The notes beneath the pieces are model-generated. The model did not search any database. It worked only from the letters and a program-made list of their open reading frames with translations, and was not told the DNA's origin. The position numbers and the translations under genes are program-made. A stretch of 45,446 bases of DNA from the NCBI RefSeq assembly GCF_016863015.1, contig NZ_BOOB01000066.1, positions 1 to 45,446 of the forward strand, in the 5' to 3' direction. This DNA comes from Microbispora amethystogenes. GTDB taxonomy: Bacteria; Actinomycetota; Actinomycetes; Streptosporangiales; Streptosporangiaceae. Position 1 is the stretch's first letter. Each line of letters begins with the position of its first letter. Shown here piece by piece: positions 39,418 to 45,446 of the stretch.

Positions 39418-40467
39418 ATGCCTCGTGCACTCATCCTCGGCGGAACCGGCATGCTCGGCCGGGCCACCGCGCTCCGCCTCCTCGCCGCCGGATGGCGGGT
39501 AACCGTCACCGGTCGCGACCCCGCCAACATGCCGTCCGAGGTCGCCGCCGCCGGGGCCGAATTCGTTCCGGCGGACCGCGCCGACGCGGGCCGGCTTCGG
39601 GCCGCCCTCGCTGACGGCGCGGAGCTGCTCGTCGACTGCGTCTGCTACACCGCCGCCGACGCGCGACTCCTGCTTCCGTTGGCCGAGGACGCCGACTCGA
39701 CGGTGCTCATCTCCAGCAAGGCCGTCTACGTCGACGCCCACGGCAATCACCCCAACTCCGACGTCGAGCCGCGGTACGACGGCCCGATCCGGGAGACGCA
39801 GGCCACCATGGCCCCCAGCGACATCGACCACAACTCCCGGGAGGGGTACGGCGCCAACAAGGTCGCGGCCGAGCACGTGGCGCTCGACAGCGGTCTGCCT
39901 GTCAGCGTCCTGCGCCCATCGTTGATCCACGGCGTTGGCGCGGCCTTCCCGCGCGAATGGGTGTTCGTCAAGCGCGCCCTCGACCGGCGTGCCGCTGTGC
40001 TGCTCGCCCGCCGTGGCAGCGGAACCGTGCACCCGACGGCCGCGGCCAACGTGGCCGCGCTCATCGAGACCGTCGCCCACGCGCCGGGCGCCCGCGTCCT
40101 CAACATCGCGGATCCGGACGTCCCGAGTGCCCTCGACATCTCCCGCGCGATCGCCCGGCACCTCGGACACGACCGGGAGGAAGTGCTGCTCGACGACTCG
40201 GCGGACCCGGACCTCGGCCTGACCCCGTGGGACTCGACGCATCCGGTCGTGCTTGACATGTCGGCCGCCGTGGAGCTCGGATACCGGCCCGCGGGGGACT
40301 ACGCGACGACGGTCGCCGCCGAGGTCGACTGGCTCGTCGATGCCGTACGGAACGGTGACCGAGCGGGGATCGTGCCCGAGGCGGGCGACCCGCGTTTCAG
40401 CCGATTCTTCGATTACGCGGCCGAAGACGGGTATCTCGCGGGACCTCGACCCCGGCACGACACTTGA
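39418..40467 (+). CDS. NAD-dependent epimerase/dehydratase family protein
   Basis: 349 residues of extended SDR type. LILGGTGMLGRATALRLL binds NAD(P), LISSKAVYVDAHGNHP gives the Ser, and REGYGANKVAAEHVAL has the Tyr-x-x-x-Lys pair. The C-terminal part is RVLNIADPDVPSALDISRAIARHLGH. The substrate is unknown; it may be a nucleotide sugar or another metabolite. A TAGGCT box (39406-39411) ends 6 nt before the ATG and no Shine-Dalgarno is visible, so the mRNA is probably leaderless. It ends directly against the convergent P-loop gene. Confidence 0.85.
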   Translation: MPRALILGGTGMLGRATALRLLAAGWRVTVTGRDPANMPSEVAAAGAEFVPADRADAGRLRAALADGAELLVDCVCYTAADARLLLPLAEDADSTVLISSKAVYVDAHGNHPNSDVEPRYDGPIRETQATMAPSDIDHNSREGYGANKVAAEHVALDSGLPVSVLRPSLIHGVGAAFPREWVFVKRALDRRAAVLLARRGSGTVHPTAAANVAALIETVAHAPGARVLNIADPDVPSALDISRAIARHLGHDREEVLLDDSADPDLGLTPWDSTHPVVLDMSAAVELGYRPAGDYATTVAAEVDWLVDAVRNGDRAGIVPEAGDPRFSRFFDYAAEDGYLAGPRPRHDT

Positions 40468-41175
40468 TCACTCATCAGTGTGTCGAGGAGCATCCGGTGC
40501 CTGAGACAGGCGGAGATGGGTGGCCACCTCGGCGACGAGGTCGTCGAGGGGGCGGGTGCCGTCCACCGAGACCGTACGCAGCCCGTAGGCGGCGGCTTGC
40601 GAGCGGACCTCCTCATCCCACAGTGCGTCTCGGGCGAGGCGCTTGGCGAGCATTTCTTCCGGGTCGTGGGATCCCCATGTCGTTCGGGCCCGCAGCCGGT
40701 CGGCATAGCGCATTTCCAGAGCACGCCGGCGGAACTCGGGGGAAGGCAGCAGGAACACCGCCTGGTGAAAGCCGGCAAGCAGGGGCGCGACGTCGCGGGG
40801 CAGGACGCCGAAGTAGTCGACCAGGACGATCCTGTCGTCGGGAAGGGCAAGGAGATCCTCGGTGAGGAAGCCGATCATCTCTCCGTGCAGGCTTGGCATC
40901 GACTGGAACACCTCCTGCGCCGACCGGCCTGCCCACGCCTGTCCAGACGCAGCGCCTGACAGGGCGTGCAGGTGAGGGTGACGCTGCTGCGTGCTCCGGG
41001 CCACCCAATCGTGTTCCGCTCGGTCACCGTCGTAGCGCCGGGCGTCGTGACGACGGGTCAGCGCCATGGTCACTGTGCTCTTGCCGGCTCCTGTTCCACC
41101 GGCGATCCAACGTACGTGCGCCAGAGCTTCGATGAGCGTCCTGTCGCTCCCTGGGGCGGTGCGGGGAGGCTTCAT
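40468..41175 (-). CDS. P-loop NTPase/kinase-like protein
   Basis: 235 residues. Walker A is WIAGGTGAGKSTVTMAL near residues 22-38, and RIVLVDYFGVLPRDVAPL is a Walker-B-like stretch. The small size and C-terminal VDGTRPLDDLVAEVATHL resemble nucleoside-monophosphate-kinase-like or shikimate-kinase-like phosphotransferases of unknown substrate. The ATG at 41175 (MKPPRTAPG) is preferred to upstream open-frame codons. It abuts the convergent epimerase-like gene with no gap. Confidence 0.75.
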   Translation of the reverse strand: MKPPRTAPGSDRTLIEALAHVRWIAGGTGAGKSTVTMALTRRHDARRYDGDRAEHDWVARSTQQRHPHLHALSGAASGQAWAGRSAQEVFQSMPSLHGEMIGFLTEDLLALPDDRIVLVDYFGVLPRDVAPLLAGFHQAVFLLPSPEFRRRALEMRYADRLRARTTWGSHDPEEMLAKRLARDALWDEEVRSQAAAYGLRTVSVDGTRPLDDLVAEVATHLRLSQAPDAPRHTDE

Positions 41176-41395
41176 GCACACGAGTGTCCTCAGGTATCTC
41201 GTGTGATCACAGTCTTGTTCTTCACATGCACGGGGATCGAAGATGAGAGAGAGGGCGAACTCGTTCAGCCCGCGACCTGAATTTTCCGCGCGGCGCGCAC
41301 GCCTCACCGGCGTCGTCGGCTGTCTATCGCTGGGATCGGCGCATCCGGAGAAGGCGATCTGTCGGAACGGGTCGAAGATCTGCTGGTGGAACGGT

Positions 41396-41686
41396 TCAAT
41401 CGGTCGGTGTGATCGCTACGCTCCGGGACACGGGGGGTCGTCGCCTCGCCGACCAGCTCTTAGGGGCGCCCAGGTTGTCACCCACATTCGAGATCACCGC
41501 CTCGGCCATGCGTGACGCGGGCGTCCCCGGGCGCGGGGCCCTTCGGGCACGGGCTGGCCACTCGTATGACCAAGCAGTCGATCGACCCAGCGCCCCGCAG
41601 GAGACCGCGTACGGGATGTCAGGCTCGGTCCTCAGGGTGGCGATGAACGCGGCCGGCTTCACCGGCCCGTGTTGCCTAGGGCGCAC
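41396..41686 (-). pseudogene. Degraded IS3-family OrfB transposase fragment
   Basis: The reverse-strand frame reads FIATLRTEPDIPYAVSCGALGRSTAWSYEW, which resembles the conserved N-terminal part of IS3-type OrfB (FIAxxRxEHGxPxxxxCRALGVSxxWFYKW). It is followed by a short GAPKSW segment. The rest of the transposase, including the integrase core, is missing and the frame closes, so it is a remnant. It sits in a 611-bp stretch (41176-41786) with no other gene I can support. Confidence 0.45.
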
Positions 41687-41786
41687 ACGAAGCGGCGGAG
41701 TGTGACGGCCCCCCGAAAGTGCCGCGTATGGCGGTGAAAGCTAGTGTGGATGCACATATGTGGTGACTTGCCCCATTTTTGTGCTT

Positions 41787-43982
41787 ATGCCGGGAGGTGA
41801 GGTGGCGGCCGCGAGAGTCAGGTCCGAGGGCCACACTGAGCAGCCGCAGGCGGAGCAGCTCGGCGTTGTGCGGGCCTCGGACGAAGGACAGTGGAACGCG
41901 CAGACGCTGACGCTGGCTCTCCAGCAGGCGATGACGAGCCTGGGCGGTCTGGCCGCCCTCGTGCACAGGTGCGATTCCGCTACCGGTTCCCTGCACCTGG
42001 CGGCGGCCAGGGGGCTTCTCCCGGAGACCGCCGAGGCGTGGGCAGATCTTGACACCGTGCAGGACGTGGCACCCACACGCGCCGTGCGGCGTGGTGGCTA
42101 CGTCTGGGTGTGCGGGGACAGCTTGGGGATTGGGGCAGCCGGTACGGCGGCACTGCCCCTCCCGGGTGCCGACGGGCCGGTCGGGGTGTTGTCCGTGCTT
42201 ACGGCAGGGCCCGCCGAGCCGGACGACGAGCAGCGTTCCTTTCTCGGTGCGGTAGCGGCATGGGCCGCCGCGCGCCTGGAAGGCTTGCCCGGCACGGCGC
42301 CGGGCCTTACTTCGGCGGCAGGGTCCGAGCAGACGGTCCGGATGGGCGAACTCACCGCGGCGCTCGCCGAGGCCGTCACCAGCCGGGACGTCGTGCAGGC
42401 CGTCGCGGACCATGTCCTGCCTCCGTTCTGTGCCGACGGGCTCGTGGTCTGGCTGATCGAAGGCGACCGAGTGGATGTGGTCGGCGCCGCCGGGTACCCA
42501 GAGGAATTCCTCAGTCTTCTCGACCGGGTCCCGCTCACCGAAACCGCATCGGTGACCGATGTGCTGGCGACCGGTACTCCCCGGTTCATCGGATCGCGCG
42601 ATGAGTTTCGCCGACGCTATCCAACGATGGCGATCGTGGCGGAGGCGTCACCGAAGAACGCCTGGGCGCTCCTGCCCGTGATCGCCTCCGGGCGGGCCAT
42701 CGGCGTATGTGTGGTGTCGTTCACCCGGGAGCGTGTCTTCAGCGACGAGGAGCGCACCCTGCTGACGGCGTTGGGCGGTCTGGTCGGCCAGGCGCTGGAA
42801 CGGGCCCGGTTGTACGACGTGGAACACGCCCGCGCGCAGGAACTGCAGCGCGGCCTGCTTCCCCGGGAGCTTCCCCGTCTCCCCATGGCCTGCGCCGCTG
42901 CGCGCTACCTGCCCGCGGGCCGGGGCGAGGAGGTGGGCGGCGACTGGTACGACCTGATCCCGCTGTCCGGCGGCCGGGTCGCCATGGTGATCGGCGACGT
43001 CATGGGACATGGCATCACCGAAGCAGTCACCATGGGTCGCCTGCGCACCGCTGTGCGCACCCTCGCCGACCTCGACCTGCCGCCCGACGAATTGATCGGC
43101 CACCTCAACGACCTGGTCAGCGACCTCGGTGACGACTTCTACGCCACCTGTCTGTACGCCGTCTTCGATCCCACCACCCGGACCTGTACGCTCTGCCTGG
43201 CCGGTCATCCCCCACCGGTCATCGTCCACCCCGACGGCACCGTGCTGTGCCCCCGTCTGGCCGCCGATCCGCCGCTGGGCGCCGCGGAACCGCCCTTCGA
43301 AATCCACGAATTGCATCTGGCTGAGGAGAGCCTGCTGGTGCTCTGCACCGACGGCCTGGTCGAATCCGCCACCCGCGACATCGACCAGGGACTGGCTCAG
43401 CTCTGCCGGATCCTGGCCCAGGCCGTGCCCCGAATTCCTGACCTCTGGTCAGGAGGCCAGTGCGACGACGTCGGGCGCCTGGAGGATCTCTGCGACGCGG
43501 TCGTTTCGGCGCTGCTGCCCGCCCGTGAACAGACCGACGATGACGCCGCCCTGTTCATCGCCCACACCCACGGTACCGCCGCCGACGATGTCGCCACCTG
43601 CAGCCTCCCCGACGATCCCAGGGCAGCCGGACAGGCCCGCAGATATGTCCGCAAACAATTGGCCATCTGGGGACTGGACGATCTGATGGTCACCACCGAA
43701 CTTCTGGTCAGCGAGCTCGTCGGCAACGTGATCCGGCACGCGAAGGGCCCCCTGCGCCTGCGCCTGCTGCGCAGCCGCTCTCTGATCTGCGAGGTCTACG
43801 ACGGCAGCCTCAGTACCCCGCGCATCCGCCACGCCTCCTACACCGACGAAGGCGGCCGGGGCCTGCAGTTGGTGGCCGCCCTCTCCCGGCGCTGGGGCGC
43901 CCGCTACCTCTATGACGGCAAATGCATCTGGACCGAGCAATCCCTCCCTGCTGGCGGCAACGCGAAACGGCCCCTCGGGTGA
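41787..43982 (+). CDS. GAF-SpoIIE phosphatase with C-terminal RsbW-like ATPase domain
   Basis: About 731 residues: a probable GAF domain (about 40-160), a second GAF (about 180-340), a PP2C/SpoIIE phosphatase (about 350-570; EVGGDWYDLIPL, VAMVIGDVMGHG, LVLCTDGLVE) and an HATPase_c/RsbW domain (about 600-720; LVSELVGNVIRHAKG, DEGGRGLQLV). It combines anti-anti-sigma phosphatase and anti-sigma-kinase-like modules, so it probably regulates a stress-type sigma factor through STAS partners encoded elsewhere. The ATG at 41787 lacks a Shine-Dalgarno; a GTG at 41802, right after GGAGGTGA, is a strong alternative start. It converges on an APH-family gene. Confidence 0.88.
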   Translation: MPGGEVAAARVRSEGHTEQPQAEQLGVVRASDEGQWNAQTLTLALQQAMTSLGGLAALVHRCDSATGSLHLAAARGLLPETAEAWADLDTVQDVAPTRAVRRGGYVWVCGDSLGIGAAGTAALPLPGADGPVGVLSVLTAGPAEPDDEQRSFLGAVAAWAAARLEGLPGTAPGLTSAAGSEQTVRMGELTAALAEAVTSRDVVQAVADHVLPPFCADGLVVWLIEGDRVDVVGAAGYPEEFLSLLDRVPLTETASVTDVLATGTPRFIGSRDEFRRRYPTMAIVAEASPKNAWALLPVIASGRAIGVCVVSFTRERVFSDEERTLLTALGGLVGQALERARLYDVEHARAQELQRGLLPRELPRLPMACAAARYLPAGRGEEVGGDWYDLIPLSGGRVAMVIGDVMGHGITEAVTMGRLRTAVRTLADLDLPPDELIGHLNDLVSDLGDDFYATCLYAVFDPTTRTCTLCLAGHPPPVIVHPDGTVLCPRLAADPPLGAAEPPFEIHELHLAEESLLVLCTDGLVESATRDIDQGLAQLCRILAQAVPRIPDLWSGGQCDDVGRLEDLCDAVVSALLPAREQTDDDAALFIAHTHGTAADDVATCSLPDDPRAAGQARRYVRKQLAIWGLDDLMVTTELLVSELVGNVIRHAKGPLRLRLLRSRSLICEVYDGSLSTPRIRHASYTDEGGRGLQLVAALSRRWGARYLYDGKCIWTEQSLPAGGNAKRPLG

Positions 43983-44052
43983 GATGGACTCTCCTCCGAG
44001 CCGCGGGCCGCGTTGATCTACCTCCACATCCGTTCTGGCGCGACGGCCCTCC

Positions 44053-44955
44053 TCATCGGTGCTCTGAGGGGGTATCTGCCAGGATGCGTTCCAGGGTGCG
44101 TTGGCCCATCAGGCTCATGGCCGGGTTGGTTTCCAGGTAGTACCAGACGAGCCCCATCGCCTGTTCGAAGGCCCACGCTTTGCCTCGTTCCCATTCGAGG
44201 TCTTCGCACTCGAGGTCGAGGCGGAGCACCTGCCGCGGCCCGGCCTCAAGCAGATGCCAGGCACTCACGAGATCTAGAGCAGGGTCGGCCGGTCCGAAGC
44301 CGCCGACGTCGAGAAGCCCGGCCAGCCGACCAGCGGACACGAGGATGTTGCCGGGAATGAGATCACTGTGGGTCATCACGTCGGCTGCTTCGCGTGGGAG
44401 ATTTCGAAGGTCTTCCCACATCCGGCGAAGCCGGCGAACGTCCAGCAGTTGTTCACTGTGCTTGAAACAGGTCTCCATCCACGCGTCGTGGGCTTGAAGG
44501 TCGCCTCCCCGACCGCTACCGGCGAACGTGCGGCCACGTGTGTCGATCGCGCGCAGGTCATTGATGAGATCGGCCAGGTCGTGGGCGAATGCGACCGATT
44601 CGGCCGGGTCCTCGTCGGTGGCCACGACGCCGGGCAGCCACGTCTGGACCGACCACGGAAGGGGGTATCCCGCGCCGGGTTCACCGAGCGCGACCGGCTC
44701 GGGCGTGGGAAACCGCGTTCGACCTGCCAGCTCGCGCGCTGCTTCCGCTTCGGACTCCAGCCAGCGCCGCGTCTGGTCGATGTCTCCGGGCAGTAGAGGG
44801 AACCGAGCTGCGAAGCGGTCGCCGATGCGAAAGATGGCGTTGACAGTCCCATGGGTGGCGATGCGGGTGACGGGTAGGCTCCGCCACTCGGGGAACTGCC
44901 CATCGACCAATATGCGCACTGTCTCCAGGCTCACCGTCAGCTGGTTGGCGTGCAT
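44053..44955 (-). CDS. APH-fold phosphotransferase (aminoglycoside phosphotransferase family)
   Basis: 300 residues of APH(3'')/macrolide-phosphotransferase-like fold: RFAARFPLLPGD (ATP side), PLPWSVQTWLPGVVA (hinge), VMTHSDLIPGNILV (catalytic His-x-Asp...Asn) and GLLDVGGFGPADPALDLVSAWHLLE (metal Asp). It is different in sequence from the APH at 36728. Related proteins occur widely in actinomycetes and most are not proven resistance enzymes. The ATG at 44955 is used; the open frame extends to 45054, but those codons look non-coding. Confidence 0.85.
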   Translation of the reverse strand: MHANQLTVSLETVRILVDGQFPEWRSLPVTRIATHGTVNAIFRIGDRFAARFPLLPGDIDQTRRWLESEAEAARELAGRTRFPTPEPVALGEPGAGYPLPWSVQTWLPGVVATDEDPAESVAFAHDLADLINDLRAIDTRGRTFAGSGRGGDLQAHDAWMETCFKHSEQLLDVRRLRRMWEDLRNLPREAADVMTHSDLIPGNILVSAGRLAGLLDVGGFGPADPALDLVSAWHLLEAGPRQVLRLDLECEDLEWERGKAWAFEQAMGLVWYYLETNPAMSLMGQRTLERILADTPSEHR

Positions 44956-45110
44956 CTTCACGCTGGCAGCCTTCCTCGACCCAGTCTTCTTCTGCAACGT
45001 GTTTCCGGCGTAGCAGGCGGCGTCGGGCCGTGCCCGCCCACTACAAGCAGGCACCCAGAAATGATCAAGGCCTGGGTTGGGATGTGCTCCCTGACCTGGG
45101 CCTTCGTTCG

Positions 45111-45154
45111 TGGAGCGGGTGATGGGAATCGAACCCGCGCTGTCAGCTTGGGAA
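45111..45154 (-). other. 3' half of tRNA-Gly(CCC): probable attachment site of an integrated element
   Basis: On the minus strand this 44-bp stretch reads from the anticodon loop (TTCCCAA), through the 3' anticodon stem and T-arm (GGGTTCGATTCCC), to the acceptor end and CCA. The 5' half that should follow at higher coordinates is absent: past 45154 the sequence does not pair. A break at the anticodon loop is typical of tyrosine-recombinase attachment sites. The intact tRNA should lie beyond the right edge. Confidence 0.7.
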
Positions 45155-45257
45155 TAGGCTACTGATCTTGCCGTGCTGAGCTGGGAAAACAGGGGTGCAG
45201 GTCAGGGATGGCCGAGTGACCGTGAGTCTCCGCGATTCACCGCTGATCGCCACCCGT

Positions 45258-45278
45258 TCTGGCACGCATCTGGCACGC
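45258..45278 (+). repeat. Direct repeat near the attachment site
   Basis: TCTGGCACGC occurs at 45258-45267 and 45269-45278 (11-bp period), about 100 bp from the tRNA fragment. It could be integrase arm-type binding sites of the element. Nothing else is recognised between 45155 and 45307. Confidence 0.4.
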
Positions 45279-45307
45279 CATCGCTCGCCTGTGCTTACGT
45301 GTTCGGT

Positions 45308-45446
45308 GTGACTTCTGATTCGTATATGGGTAGGCGACTCGAACCTGTTGTGGCGAAGACGGAGCCGGCGGTTGGGAAGGCGGAGTACGTCACGCCAGCC
45401 CTTCTTCTGGGCGCGGTCCCCCTTCTGTTCGCCAACTGGTTCATCT
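45308..45446 (+). CDS. Start of a small protein, cut by the window edge
   Basis: From a GTG at 45308 the frame is open to the window end (46 codons). It reads TSDSYMGRRLEPVVAKTEP, then a hydrophobic stretch TPALLLGAVPLLFANWFI that may be a membrane segment. An ATG at 45326 is an alternative start. No Shine-Dalgarno is evident. If the tRNA fragment is an attachment site, this gene belongs to the integrated element. It is too short to assign a function. Confidence 0.35.
   Translation, partial: MTSDSYMGRRLEPVVAKTEPAVGKAEYVTPALLLGAVPLLFANWFI

Noticed and set aside
45111..45180. A complete tRNA-Gly gene
   Set aside because: Sequence beyond 45154 cannot form the 5' anticodon stem, D-arm or acceptor stem; only the 3' half is present.

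Overview
The window is high-G+C actinomycete DNA: GTG and TTG starts are frequent, many genes appear leaderless with TANNNT -10 boxes, and the families (SARP regulator, SpoIIE/RsbW phosphatase, FBP zinc-finger protein, sugar ABC transporter without its own ATPase) fit a filamentous actinomycete, perhaps of the Streptosporangiales (inference; no rRNA is present to settle it).

Layout. About 0.1-5.2 kb holds ordinary single genes: DJ-1/PfpI, family III CoA-transferase, methyltransferase, FBP protein, cupin and small hypotheticals. About 5.4-33.4 kb looks like one specialised-metabolite gene cluster. It has two divergent leftward operons, two rightward ones, and a SARP regulator between the halves. 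About 33.4-36.7 kb is a sugar-type ABC importer (binding protein and two permeases) with a LacI-like operator. About 36.7-45.0 kb is accessory: two APH-fold kinases, a TetR with a divergent NmrA-like reductase, an epimerase-like protein, a P-loop protein, an IS3-like remnant and a SpoIIE phosphatase. At 45.11 kb lies the 3' half of a tRNA-Gly(CCC) with no 5' half. It looks like the distal attachment site of an integrated element that continues off the right end.

The cluster. Leftward operon A (16256 to 5424, mostly with 1-4 bp gene overlaps) encodes a DUF4350-like/VioC-like dioxygenase fusion, an AlaX-like alanyl-tRNA editing homologue, an ATP-grasp ligase, a lysine/ornithine N-monooxygenase, a small cupin, an FAD amino-acid oxidase, a methionyl-tRNA-synthetase-like enzyme, a second ATP-grasp and an MFS exporter. 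The monooxygenase + cupin + FAD oxidase + MetRS-like set matches the hydrazine (N-N bond) module known from s56-p1 (Spb38/39/40) and related pathways, except that cupin and MetRS-like parts are separate genes with the oxidase between them. Leftward operon B (28043 to 20318) encodes an SDR, an IlvD/Edd dehydratase, a PAPS-reductase-like protein, a radical SAM/SPASM enzyme, an MFS transporter and a PLP aminotransferase. Rightward operon C (28255 to 33373) encodes a FemX/Acetyltransf_6 protein, a carbamoyltransferase with altered acceptor loops, a nucleoside-phosphorylase-like protein, a third ATP-grasp and a phosphotriesterase-like hydrolase. No NRPS, PKS or RiPP precursor is seen.

Inference: the cluster makes a small N-N-bonded, peptide-like compound assembled by ATP-grasp (and possibly aminoacyl-tRNA-dependent) ligation, possibly carbamoylated. 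Direct repeats with an 11-bp period and a shared TATACG half-site lie in both orientations between operon A and the DMT-transporter/SARP genes, and are good candidate SARP boxes. Short in-frame tandem repeats occur in at least seven protein genes.
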